Part shown: positions 1 to 10,359 of the stretch, in pieces
How positions within the stretch are numbered: the first letter of the stretch is position 1
How the letters are laid out: each line of letters opens with the position of its first letter
From: Neonectria sp. B-13
Taxonomy: Eukaryota > Ascomycota > Sordariomycetes > Hypocreales > Nectriaceae
Direction: 5' to 3'
Length of the DNA: 64,000 nt
Assembly: GCA_002682825.1 (NCBI GenBank)
Contig: NOKP01000021.1
Span: forward strand, 620,001-684,000
Notes under the pieces: generated by a model
The model's input: only the letters and a program-made list of their open reading frames with translations
Told to the model about the DNA's origin: nothing
Database searches by the model: none
Made by a program: the position numbers and the translations under genes

Positions 1-240
1 GGCAACGCCATGTTCGATGGGTTCATCCAGCGCCTCCAGAAGGAGGTTGTTCAACGTGTCCCTGACGACTGCATCGTCCGAGTTGCGAGACCAGCGGACC
101 CCATCACCAACACATGGTACGGCGGTGCCAACCTAGCAAACCATTCGCAAATCGACAAACTAGCCGTGACAAAACTAGAGTACGAGGAGCACGGCGCTGC
201 CTGGGTTGCTCGCAAATTTGCCGCTGGTTTGGGAGCATGA
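1..240 (+). CDS. Actin-like protein, 3' end only
   Basis: The window opens inside this reading frame (first codons G-N-A-M) and it runs to TGA at 238-240. The 79 visible residues match the C-terminal end of the actin superfamily. GNAMFDGFIQRLQKEV corresponds to the G-x-x-x-x-x-GF-x-R-x-x-x-E segment, and WYGGANLAN followed by KLEYEEHGAAWVARKF corresponds to the W-I-G-G-S and K-x-E-Y-x-E-x-G C-terminal block. The residues differ clearly from conventional actin (for example WYGG rather than WIGG, and no terminal CF), so this is more likely a divergent actin-like or actin-related protein than the housekeeping actin. Conventional actin is cytoskeletal; related proteins act in chromatin remodelling or dynactin, but the fragment is too short to choose. 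The 5' part lies outside the window. Confidence 0.8.
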   Translation, partial: GNAMFDGFIQRLQKEVVQRVPDDCIVRVARPADPITNTWYGGANLANHSQIDKLAVTKLEYEEHGAAWVARKFAAGLGA

Positions 241-1019
241 GGACTGCTGATTATTCACACCGGCCTGACATGGCCAAGTTCGGCAAGTAATAGTGACTAG
301 TCTACACTGGCGCACTTGGTGACATTTGGGTGGAATGACAAGGATGAGAACAAACTCCTAAGGGGACGTATTTACCTCAGCCAACCCTGGATTCTCAGGC
401 CAGGAGACATTGGAATTGCCTAGCAACCTCCAATTATGGACACTATCTGGGGTGCTAACAAGCTACTGGCTGACAGCAACAGCCTTGTGTTCGGCAACGT
501 CTTTCGGCATGCTGCTACGAAGGATCAGGAACCACAAGGTGAAACTTCACATGATTGGACATGCTTGAATGGCGTGCAATCCCGCTCATCGCTGCCCTGG
601 TATGGAACTCCAGCAAAGATAGATGAGCAACGACAGCCTTGGTGATGTAGGCAAGGGGTGGTTTCGACATGGAGCACCTTCTACTGCTTGGACGATTCGC
701 ACCGATTCGCACACAGCTGTCGGGCACCAACTCAGGGTTCAAACTCTAGTCATTGTGAGATCCAAGTAGGATCACGGTCTGTTTACTTCAAGACTAAGGG
801 CAACTAAAAAGTAACCTCTGGAGAACGATCAACCGCTCTCCTTATCTGCTCTCGGCTACCACTCTCAAGGGGGAAAGGGCCATCCGCTGAAAGAACATAC
901 ATATTGTACTTATTCATGTAGAAGACCTGTAGACAGTACCAAAATAATCCTGCCACTGCTCATTAAACCTCCACAGCTATTATTGGGTATCATAGTAAAT
1001 GTGCATACAAGCAACGCAA
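241..1019. other. Intergenic stretch, no gene recognised
   Basis: This lies between the stop codons of two convergent genes. It holds only short overlapping open frames on both strands with no family resemblance, so it is probably 3' untranslated and spacer DNA. Confidence 0.6.
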
Positions 1020-2039
1020 TCAGTTTCCGCCGTCAACGCGAACAATTACCTTCCCTGCGCTAGATCCTTTCTTCATGTGTTCAAAAGCCTTGTGCGTGTC
1101 CTCGAAGTCGAAGACGGAATCTATGACCGTCTTCACCTTGCCCTCCACCATCCACTCAACGATCTGCTCCAAAGCGGCTCGGTCGTTGTAGATGTTGAAC
1201 GCGACGAACTTGCGCTTCCCACCACCGAGAAAGGACGGAAGGAACAAGCTCTTGACGAGGCTAGCCACGCTGCCGCATGAGATCGCACCACCCACGAAGA
1301 CATACTTGCCCTTTGGGAGGAGGAAGTTGTGTGACGCGGCGTATAGGTTCGGAGGCGAGTTGCCGACGTTGTCGACGATCAAGCTGAAGACTTGGCCCTT
1401 TTTCTTGAGTTCTTCAATGACACTGCCGGTCTTGTAGTCGATGATGTCGTCTGCGCCGGTTTCTTTACAGAGAGACGCTTTCTCCGTCGAACATGAGACC
1501 GTGACGTGGCAGCCGATAACTTTGGCGATCTGGATCCCAAAGAGGCCCACGCCGCCCGAGCCGCCGTTAATAAAAATCCTGTCCCCGGTCTTGACGTGAG
1601 GCGTGATAGTCAAGTACGCCGTCAACGCAGCCGTGGGCGCCCCGGCAGCCTGGTCCATGTCAAAGCCAGCTGGGATAGTAACGCAGGCGTCGCGGTTCAC
1701 GACGGCGAACTGCGACAGCGTGCCCTCCCTCCGGCCGGCCAGGACGCGGCCGAGAACGGCGTCGCCGGGCTTGACGTCGTCGATGCCCGAGGCAACGGTG
1801 ACGACGGTGCCGCTGAAGTCCATTCCGGGCGTCTTGGGGAACTGTGTGAGGGCCCGCGAGGCCATGCCGAGTTGCAGCATCTTGTAGTCGGCGTGATTGA
1901 GGCCGGCTCTGGCGATCTCGACGAGGAGCTGGCCGTTTTGCAGGGGCTTTGACGGGCGGGCTGCTTCTTCGACGAGTTTGAGCGTCTTGTCGATGAGGCC
2001 TGGAGAGGCGCACTGCCAAGCGCGCATGTGTTGTGCCAT
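1020..2039 (-). CDS. Zinc-type alcohol dehydrogenase-like / quinone oxidoreductase (MDR family)
   Basis: A single uninterrupted frame of 339 residues, the usual length for medium-chain dehydrogenase/reductases of the NADPH:quinone oxidoreductase type. The N-terminal GroES-like domain includes ARAGLNHADYKML and PGMDFSGTVVTVASGI (about residues 47-90). The Rossmann half has the nucleotide loop NGGSGGVG near residue 158, followed by GCHVTV and the GADDIIDY segment typical of RTN4IP1/Qor-like members. The cysteines of the structural zinc lobe of true alcohol dehydrogenases are absent, so a zinc-independent NAD(P)H oxidoreductase acting on quinones or enones is expected. The substrate cannot be read from sequence. 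The start chosen is the first ATG of the frame, and 339 residues fits the family. No intron is apparent, which is unusual for this window. The gene converges on the actin-like gene. Confidence 0.88.
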   Translation of the reverse strand: MAQHMRAWQCASPGLIDKTLKLVEEAARPSKPLQNGQLLVEIARAGLNHADYKMLQLGMASRALTQFPKTPGMDFSGTVVTVASGIDDVKPGDAVLGRVLAGRREGTLSQFAVVNRDACVTIPAGFDMDQAAGAPTAALTAYLTITPHVKTGDRIFINGGSGGVGLFGIQIAKVIGCHVTVSCSTEKASLCKETGADDIIDYKTGSVIEELKKKGQVFSLIVDNVGNSPPNLYAASHNFLLPKGKYVFVGGAISCGSVASLVKSLFLPSFLGGGKRKFVAFNIYNDRAALEQIVEWMVEGKVKTVIDSVFDFEDTHKAFEHMKKGSSAGKVIVRVDGGN

Positions 2040-5000
2040 TGTTGATGAGTGTGGCTGATATGTTAGATATCTTAGTTTGATACCGAGAGATCCTCACAGG
2101 ATAAATGACAGATGGGCCATCGTTTAAATAACCATTTTCTTCAATTACGTGACTGGCGAGAAGGAGCCAAAGTAAGGAGATTTATCACGTTAGAATGCGT
2201 CAACGAGATCAGGTGGCAGCAAGACGGGAGTCGATTACCCCGCCATCGGGAACGGAGTCGGGGGAACAGTGGGATACATCATGCCATCATTGTGATGTGA
2301 ATTCTTGGCGGTGACATAAACTACTACGGTACGTCGTTGGGGGGGAGGGGGTTTTAATGTGAGGCTGTTGATAATGGATTAATGAAAGGGAACTGCATAT
2401 TTGGGTCGATGACTGTCGCCGGAGGTGGGTCACGACGTCTCTGGTCAGCCCTACGGCGGAAGTGTAGACAGTGGGGGTCAGTTCAAGATCTCATCCAGCC
2501 GGTTCATGTAGTGCAGTAGCCTTGATAATCACTAGTAGTAAGAGTAATTATTCAACTTGTAGTAGAAGCCGACACTTGTCAGATAAAATATCTTAGTTAC
2601 TATGCACACCCTGCAATTAGTGAAGCGTCGTCTCCCACAGCAATCGTGAACAGGTCAGTCGGATATTCAATCTTTCCCTGACCGGGAAGCCACCAGAACC
2701 TAAAAGATACATTACGCCTATATAAATGCAGAAGTTAGTCCAAGCGAGACTCAAAGGCAGGGAAATAGGCGGCCGCATCCGATGCTATCAAAAGAAAGTG
2801 ACTTGGGACCAGCGGAACTCTTTCGGCCTTCCCCAGACTCTCAATCCAAGCCCCATGCGGAGGGTATTCTCCAGATTCCACATTCCACATTACAGAGCAT
2901 GGTTCCGCCGATATATGATCTATTGGGCCGAAGCCCCATTAAAGTTCTTGGGACTGTGCCAAATGACGTGCATGGTCAATGTGGCTTTCCACAACGGAGC
3001 CGAAGATCTCGCCGAGAACGACTGCGATCAGATCGACGCGTTGGATCAGCCAGGTCGTGGTCTGAAACAGCTCCCCATATTTCTCTCTGTCTCTCGGCCG
3101 TGGAGTTGATCTCATTGCGATCTGTCTCGCTCCAGAATCTAGATCTTGTTTTGGCGGAGTAGCTCCGGATTGGCTGCCGGACTCCACTCTCGGCATTGCC
3201 ATCCATGCTTGTCAATCGTCATGAAGGAAAGCAGACATATCGGAAATGGAATACGGTCATGGCGGGAATTACTTAGCGGTAGTTGATTACAATGGGTCTT
3301 ATTTGGACCTATCTTTTCTATTCATGTTCACGGGTAGTGCAACAATGACAAGCTCAAGTCCCCGAAGTATCGTGAATAACCTCATGTGATAACTCGATAA
3401 AGTGAAGATTAAATCTTGGGCTTCCGCAGGACCCGAACAAAACACAAAATCTGTCCCCGGTACCATAAGACCCGCTTGGAATGAATATCTATATCTAGCA
3501 ATGGATATTTGCTCGCCTCTGAACCAATATTGTCTTGAACCACGTAAATAAAGCAGCACGCCACCTGTGCAGCGCGTACTACCCTGGAGCCCTTAATGCT
3601 TGGGAAATATTTGCTAAGCGAAAGGTCCACACGAGAGCGTGCAACCTCATACAGCGTGTAACCCTGCAATACTGGGCGATACTATTATTATCGTAAAGGA
3701 GTTCTACTTTGTTGGGCCGAGAGCATGTAAATTAATGATGAAACATTGTGCAAGACGTTGGTAATCTAATTGATACGCGCATATGCACGAGGATGCTGTA
3801 TGATCGGGTGTTGGGTATGCAAGTTGAAATGAATAGAGGGGCAACAAGACAGTCTTGACAGTGTACGACTACTTCGTACGAATACTTGATACTTCGTACA
3901 GCCCAGCGTCAGTGCTCGATGGCGATGCTAATAATGTGGATAGAGAAGATGCCAAGGAAGTGGACAGATGGGAGGACAAGACAAAGGGTGGGTAAGACCA
4001 GGACCGGGCGGACGCCAATTACCCAACTGCTGGGAGTCTGGAGACTCGAAAAGGGCCGGTTGAAGGAAGGTACCGTGACGAATACGTTCTGCGAGCCGCG
4101 TACGAATACCGTGACGGGGAATTGCGGCGGGGATATCATGATCCACGAGCGACGGACTGCTGACAAGCAAGGCAAGTGGGCAAGCTGAACAGCTCGCCAG
4201 CCGCTTCTCGCCGGGTCTTGGGAAGGACGGACAACTCCCGTTCCATGGTCCCGTCACCAACACGATGATATTCTAGGCCCTCGCCCGTCCCCCTGGTGGA
4301 ATCGTGACCACTGTTTACGGCCCGGGCAGTAATTTTCACGTCACGAGCCACCGGGGCGTAATATGATTTTTTGCAAGCTTTTCTCCCCCTTTGGCGTTTG
4401 GCAGCCGGAGCGGAATGGGCGACGACGGATCATGGCGCAAGGATGGGCGGTGCGGTGGGGCTTCGGTCGGACTCACTCTGGATTTCTGGAGCCATGGTGC
4501 CAGAGGAGGATCCAGAGCCCCAGAGTCCCGGAGACGCCAGATCATTAAAGGGGATCCAGTGTTCCAGGCCACGGGCACCAATCATCTTCAGTGGTTACGG
4601 ATGTGCACAGGGTAAGGTAAGGGTTCTCCGGGGAGGGGGGCGTTCTACGTGTAAACCCGGGAAAGACGACGACCCCCGATGAATAAGTCGCCCACTATCC
4701 GTGGAGAAGGATGAGAGTGAGGGGAGTGGTAATCAATGGGAACTAACTATGGGTATGGGGACATAAGCTTGTTTCCATCTTTCTACAGTCTGGCGGAGTC
4801 GGCCGCTCAATTCCCCTTTTTGGACGGTTTATTTTCGGAGGGGAAGAAAAAAGGGACCATGTGACAGGCCGATGGAATGCATCGTCAACACGCGCGCGAT
4901 TGTGGGTGGCGAGACAAGCGAGCAACAGATGATGAATGCGGTAAAAGCAATTAAAACGTGGGACGGCAAAGCTAAACAATGCGTCGGGCATCTTGTCGAA

Positions 5001-5040
5001 CCAGGCGCCTGGGGCCCGTCTTAATTTAGGTTCGTTCCAT

Positions 5041-5109
5041 TGGGAGGAGGGAGGGAGGCAGGGAGAAGAGAGGGAGAGGGAGAAGGGAGAGGGAGAGAGA
5101 GAGATTGAA
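5041..5109. repeat. Purine-rich GGA/GA tract
   Basis: About 70 bases made almost only of G and A on the + strand, with GGGAG and GAGA motifs. It is a low-complexity tract, not coding. A similar tract lies at about 6318-6420. Confidence 0.8.
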
Positions 5110-5353
5110 GGCGGGAGTTGGGAGTTGGTGCGACGTTTGTGGACGGGCGGGAGGAATCACGGACCCGAGGTTCACAGACAGAGACGGACGGACAGCGAAT
5201 AGAGGCATGGATGGATTTGGATTGGGTCCTCTTCGAACAACCATTAATTAATCATCGATTCATCAGATGGCACATCCAGGGATCCATGCACAGAGAGGAT
5301 GCACCTGGATGCGCCTGAATGCATCATCTCGGGCTAACTACCGTCCCCTACAA

Positions 5354-5387
5354 GCGCGTCAAGTGTGTCAAGCGTGTCAAGCGTGTT
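5354..5387. repeat. Imperfect tandem repeat of a GCGTGTCAA-like unit
   Basis: Four neighbouring imperfect copies of a 9-base GTCAAGCGT-type unit. It lies inside the long intergenic region. Confidence 0.7.
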
Positions 5388-6317
5388 GTAAGTAGTGAGT
5401 GTACATGGTCAGATCAGTGTCAAGCGCTCCTTGGCGGGAGGAAGGCCCATCGATCGGAGACAGAAAAGCCTTGGCCAAGGTAGACAGACTACTTACTATG
5501 ACTTAGGCTCTAGGGTTCCTGGTTCATAATTGGCAATGACGTTTCGGCCCGGCCTCGTGCGTCGTGACGTGACAGGGCGAGACGCGGCGCTCGTGACAAG
5601 GCAAGGACAAGGTGGTGGCGCCTTGCAAATCGGCGCGAATGCAGGCCTCTGAGCTGCGAAGTTGGGGATGGTGGACTAGTAGCAAGTAGACTTGGGCATC
5701 GTGACAAGCCCAGCGCGCGCTGCAAATACGATGGGATGGGCTTCCTCGGCCAAATACTCGGTTCCCCAGGCGCCTCCAGTTTCCCCTTCTTCCTTCCCCC
5801 ATGGGACATTTGCGTCGGGTGGATGAAGCGTTTGGGAAAGTCTGGAGAGAGTCTGGGGCCGGCTCTATTCCTCGGTCGCCGGCTCGGAGTCACTCTTGGG
5901 AGAGTCTTCAGTCTTGGAGGTGAAGACGAGAAACGCGGACGGGTTCAGGTGGGTTGGATTCCGCATTGGCTTTAGCCTGGAGGAGGGCGAGTGGGAAAAA
6001 CCCCGAATGCCCCGAACCCCAAACTCCAAACCCCGGGAATGAGGGTGACTAGGGATCTCTCCGCAGAATAGAAGGGTCGGAGACTCGCTCAGAGCCAAAG
6101 TGGTGGACTGGGAATTGAGGGCGAGAGAGGATCCAGCGAGGGCCAGCTCGGTCAATTACAACCATCCATGCAGTTGGAGGCCAGGCGTAGCGCGCCGAGT
6201 ACGACCGAAAATTCACCCATTGGGGCCCTCCCAGGGCTGTTCCAGGGGCGGTCCCGGGGTTTGCCAGGGGGGGTTCCCCGCGCATACACGGCACGGGGAC
6301 AGTGGACGGGGCAAGCT

Positions 6318-6420
6318 TTACAGAGGGAGGGAGAGAGGGATGGAGGGATGGAGGGAGAGGGAGAGAGAGAGCGAGAGGGATGAAAGCGGACTGGAGGAGG
6401 AGGAGGATGAGGAGGAGTAG
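6318..6420. repeat. Purine-rich GA tract
   Basis: A roughly 100-base G/A tract with GGGAG, GGATGGAG and GAGAGA runs. Any open frame through it encodes only low-complexity E/R/G residues and is not believed to be a protein. Confidence 0.8.
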
Positions 6421-6433
6421 TACTGTAAGCTGT

Positions 6434-6465
<32 letters not shown>
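6434..6465. repeat. GCTG microsatellite, 8 copies
   Basis: Eight perfect consecutive GCTG units in the upstream region of the hexose transporter. Confidence 0.95.
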
Positions 6466-7102
6466 TGCTGGCTCGCTGTACGTGCTGCTTCTGGCGTGCT
6501 GCACTCTATCTACCAACTAATTACTACTCTACAGTGCTTCCATCAATCTAGTCCCACACCCTTCGGACGACGGCTGCCGGGGATCATGTCCAGTCCTGAC
6601 CTGTCCCGTGCTGAAGCTCAAGCAAGCTCCAACGAGTCCAGATCGTCGGAGTCGATGGGCGGGAAGCTATCCCAGATCCATCCCAATCATCACCATCAAG
6701 GGAATGGAGCCCGGTCCAGGGCCTTCATCGCCAACTGACGAACCGAGGCAGCAGATGACTCGCTCTCGCCACGAGAAGGAAGAACTGCTCACTCCGTCTC
6801 GGTCAGTCAGTCAGCCACTCACTAATTCATCTTCCACAGCACCGCGCTGAGGCGTGGCTCATTCAACGCAACGGCCGGCCGGCCATACTCGGCGCTTCTC
6901 TGGCCGGCCACAACGGTGTGGGCCAACCGTGCCTCCACTATCATCGGCCTTACCTCGTAGCCCCCTTGCCGCCGCGACCCGCAAAACCCCACGCGAGTTC
7001 CCCAGATGCTGGCCGCGTGGGACGGCACATTTTTTCTGTTTGGGCCTTGGAGAGGGTTTGCCCTGGCGGACTGACCCCGGAGGCCGGCGACGAAGAGAGA
7101 GG

Positions 7103-7123
7103 GTCGAGTCGAGTCGAGTCGAG
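7103..7123. repeat. GTCGA pentamer repeat, 4 copies
   Basis: Four perfect GTCGA units followed by a G. Non-coding. Confidence 0.9.
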
Positions 7124-7416
7124 GGAAGGACGGCGACGACGATGATGTCCGGCTGAGACCGAGGCCGGGACAGCACACTGAGGTGGGTGGTTCTTCGGTC
7201 ATGATCCCCTCGTGGTGGCTTCTTGGTTACCTCGTCTGGCCCTCCAAGGTCCGTCCCATCATGGCGTTGAAGGCCAATCCATCACCGTGGCCTGCCTGCT
7301 GCATCATCTCAGACGCTCCCCGTGATCCTGATGGTACCGGATCCAGGTCCCAGCAAGGAATTGAAAGGCCAGTCTAAGCCTGCACCCGGCGTGTCGATCC
7401 TCGAGTCTTCCGTCCA

Positions 7417-7446
7417 CCACTGGCCAGTCCACTGGCCAGTCCACTG
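7417..7446. repeat. 12-base tandem repeat CCACTGGCCAGT, 2.5 copies
   Basis: Two full copies and half of a third. The unit contains the palindrome ACTGGCCAGT, so the array can form alternative hairpins. Confidence 0.9.
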
Positions 7447-7529
7447 CCCGGGTAACTCCACCAGCCACACGCCCACCCGAAGCGGACGCACTCCCACCAC
7501 ACCTGACCCCGGATAGGTACGTACATACA

Positions 7530-7554
7530 CTCAAGCTCAAGCTCAAGCTCAAGC
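7530..7554. repeat. CTCAAG hexamer repeat, 4 copies
   Basis: Four perfect hexamers about 510 bases before the transporter start codon. Confidence 0.9.
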
Positions 7555-7854
7555 ATCCATCTCATTCCGGGGGTGGATGCAACGGCCGGAAGACCACCGG
7601 TGGAATGATCCTTGCTCGCCTCCCCCCCGGGACAACCACTACGGAGCTACTCTGCAACCGTGGCTGCGGGCTTCCCTAGACTGGGGAGAGACATGGAGAG
7701 AACTGGAGACTAGACACTAGCCTAGTTGAAGTCTGGAGAGCAAAAAGTTGCCCAACGGGGAAAGGGAAAGCACGGCCTGTCGTTCCTGTTCGTCTACTTC
7801 CTAATTACCCTACCTAGTAGTACTTCCCTCCGTTGCGACTCCGGCTCGTCGACA

Positions 7855-7861
7855 ATATAAG
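7855..7861 (+). promoter_or_regulatory. TATA-like element of the hexose transporter
   Basis: An ATATAAG heptamer lies 207 bases before the ATG and is followed by a pyrimidine-rich leader, the usual arrangement for a strongly expressed filamentous-fungal gene. It was assigned by motif and position only. Confidence 0.5.
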
Positions 7862-7967
7862 ACCCCGTCTGTCCCTGCTTGTGAAACTCGTCTTCCTTTG
7901 CCGATCAGCCTGTCTCACTCACAGTTCCTCCATCCTCCTTCCTCCATCCTGCAACATCCTCTTACAG

Positions 7968-7999
7968 CAACAACAACAACAACAACAACCACAACAACA
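7968..7999 (+). repeat. CAA repeat in the transporter 5' leader
   Basis: About ten CAA units with one interruption in the presumed 5' untranslated leader. Unstructured CAA-rich leaders are common in well-translated fungal mRNAs. Confidence 0.85.
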
Positions 8000-8067
8000 C
8001 TCTTCAACTTTTCCTCCTGCTGCCTCTCCCAACAGCCTCCAAGCTCCAAGAGCGCAAACAACTCGCC

Positions 8068-9834
8068 ATGGCTTCTTTCGAAGACAAGAATGGTGACCGC
8101 AAGACTTCGGTCGCGGACAACCTCCACACCACCAACGATGTCGAGCTCATCGAGGCTCCCGTCACCTGGAAGGCCTACATGATGTGCGCCTTCGCCTCGT
8201 TCGGTGGCATCTTCTTCGGCTACGATTCTGGATACATCAACGGTGTCAACGGCTCGCCCTACTTCATCCACAAGGTCGAGGGTACCGGCACCGATACCCT
8301 GAGCGACAGCCACACTTCGCTCATCACTTCTATCCTGTCCTGCGGTACCTTCTTCGGTGCTCTGATTGCTGGTGACCTTGCCGACCGCATTGGCCGCAAG
8401 TGGACCGTCATCCTGGGCTGTGCCATCTACGCTGTCGGTGTGGCTATTCAGATGGTCACTGGCGCCGGTGACGCGCTCGCTGCCATTGTCGTCGGCCGTC
8501 TGATTGCCGGTGTCGGTGTCGGTTTCGAGTCGGCCATTGTCATCCTGTACATGTCTGAGATTGTAAGCCTCCAGCCTTCTGCTCCCACCCTGATCCTCAC
8601 TAACCTGTCCTCCAGTGCCCCCGAAAGGTTCGTGGTGCCCTCGTCGCCGGTTACCAATTCTGCATCACCATCGGCCTCCTCCTCGCCTCCGTCATCGTCT
8701 ACGGCACCCAGGATCTCGAGAGCACCGCCTCCTACCGTATCCCCATCGGCCTCCAGTTCCCCTGGGCCTTCATCCTCGGCGGTGGTCTCCTGTTCCTCCC
8801 CGACTCTCCTCGCTACTACGTCAAGCGTGGCCGCATTGAAGACGCCATCGATGCTCTGTCCCGCGTCCGTGGCCAGCCCAAGGACTCCAACTACGTCCAG
8901 GCCGAGATTGCTGAGATCGTCGCCAACGAGGAGTACGAGCGTGCCCTGATCCCCGATACCACCTGGTTCGGCAGCTGGGCCAACTGCTTCAAGGGTAGCC
9001 TCTGGGACTCCAAGTCTAACCTTCGACGAACTATCCTCGGTACTTCTCTGCAGATGATGCAGCAATGGTAAGCTCACTCACCCTACCACATGAATCCCCG
9101 GACAGTCTGCTAACAAAACCTCCAGGACCGGTGTCAACTTCATCTTCTACTACTCGACTCCCTTCCTCAAGTCCACTGGCGCCATCGACAACTCTTTCCT
9201 TATCTCCCTCATCTTCACCCTCGTCAACGTCTGCTCGACTCCTCTCTCCTTCTGGACCGTTGAGCGCTTCGGCCGCCGCACCATTCTCATCATTGGCGCC
9301 TTCGGCATGCTCGTCTGCCAGTTCCTCGTTGGTATCATCGGTGTCACTGTTGGTTTCAACAAGACCCACCCCGATCCCAACGACCCTGATCAGTCCATCG
9401 CCGACAACATCGCTGCCGTCAACGCCCAGATTGCCTTCATCGCCATCTTCATCTTCTTCTTCGCCTCCACCTGGGGCCCTGGTGCCTGGATCGTCATCGG
9501 CGAGATCTTCCCTCTCCCCATCCGATCGCGCGGTGTCGGCCTGTCCACTGCCTCCAACTGGCTCTGGAACACCATCATTGCTGTCATCACTCCCTACATG
9601 GTCGGCGAGACTAAGGGTAACCTGAAGTCGTCCGTCTTCTTCATCTGGGGCGGTCTTTGCACCTGCGCCTTCGTCTACTCCTACTTCCTGGTCCCCGAGA
9701 CCAAGGGCCTGACCCTGGAGCAGGTCGACAAGATGATGGAGGAGAGCACTCCCCGAACCTCGGCCAAGTGGAAGCCCACCAGCACCTTCGCCAATGCCGA
9801 CCACGTCGAGCACCTCGAGAAGCACGAGGTCTAA
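8068..9834 (+). CDS. MFS sugar porter (hexose/monosaccharide transporter)
   Basis: Three exons: 8068-8562, 8616-9067 and 9126-9834, giving 551 residues. Both introns (53 and 58 nt) have GTAAGC donors and CCTCCAG or TCCAG acceptors. Sugar-porter signatures appear in order: GGIFFGYDSGYINGV in the first membrane span, the DRIGRKW loop, GRLIAGVGVGFESA before the first intron, the LPDSPRYYVKRGR loop, QQWTGVNFIFYYS across the second intron, ERFGRRT, and the C-terminal PETKGLTLEQVDKMM motif. Twelve membrane spans are expected in the plasma membrane. The QFCITIGLLLASV segment resembles hexose carriers related to RCO-3 and HXT proteins. Codons end almost always in C or G, stronger bias than in neighbouring genes, which points to high expression. 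Glucose, another hexose or a pentose are all possible substrates. Confidence 0.95.
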
Positions 9835-10359
9835 GACTTCGATCCGACGATGACCCCTGGTGTCTGAGCCGACTTTGTACTAGTTAATGCATGCGCGAAT
9901 TATACCTACTTGAACAGAAGCGGCGGCACAGGGGAAGTAAATAGGTGCTTAATGTGTAGATACAACACAAAACAGAATGAATATGCTTCTATTGCAATAC
10001 TTCTTTGGTCTCTGTGAACTGTTTCCCTGAAATGAATATCTGAACTGAATCCTTCCTTGTCAGCTGCTGGAGACCTCCACCTCTTTGTGCGGTGTCTGCG
10101 ACGATGCCTGGTTATAATGGCACTCGGTGTAAGCTCCGAAGGCAAAGAGCCAGTCCCATGTCACCATTACTCTTCAATGCTTCTTCAAACAGCTCAGAAC
10201 ATCATCTTGAGACCACGCCAGGCGAGACGGGATGATGCTCTTAGTTGTGAAAGGTTCACATATCATCAATTGCACATTCTAATATATATAGTCTAAGCCA
10301 TGCATGCCTGCTATGTACCGAGGTCTAACCAATAGCCATCTAAGCTGGATATAGAAAAA
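9835..10359. other. Spacer between two convergent 3' ends
   Basis: Holds the 3' untranslated regions of the hexose transporter and the ferric reductase. No coding signal was recognised. Confidence 0.6.

Larger units (their letters stand above)
2040..8067. other. About 6 kb without a recognisable gene, upstream of the hexose transporter
   Basis: Every open frame here is short, overlaps frames on the other strand, and lacks domain resemblance. From about 5.0 kb onward the DNA becomes low-complexity: purine-rich tracts (about 5041-5109 and 6318-6420), a GCTG tetranucleotide array, pentamer, hexamer and 12-mer repeats, and CT-rich DNA close to the transporter start. CTGGGG and CCGGGG hexamers near 7681 and 7567 fit the SYGGRG consensus of the carbon repressor CreA, which would suit a sugar transporter promoter, but hexamers this short are weak evidence. 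No transposon ends or coding remnants were recognised. Confidence 0.55.

Noticed and set aside
661..760. GGTTCAAACTC resembling a tRNA B box
   Set aside because: No matching A box, acceptor stem or cloverleaf could be built around it.
1506..1952. 148-codon + strand frame across the quinone oxidoreductase gene
   Set aside because: It is a shadow of the minus-strand gene, which has a full family match. The + frame is low-complexity G/A/R.
5510..6516. Several 90-155 codon frames in the region before the transporter
   Set aside because: They run through purine tracts and the GCTG array, giving repetitive R/E/G/P text with no family match.
7915..8313. 132-codon minus-strand frame over the transporter 5' end
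   Set aside because: Antisense to the CAA-rich leader and the first exon; polyvaline low complexity.
9031..9825. 264-codon minus-strand frame opposite the hexose transporter
   Set aside because: An antisense shadow caused by strong codon bias; acidic low-complexity text, while the + strand encodes clear sugar-porter motifs.
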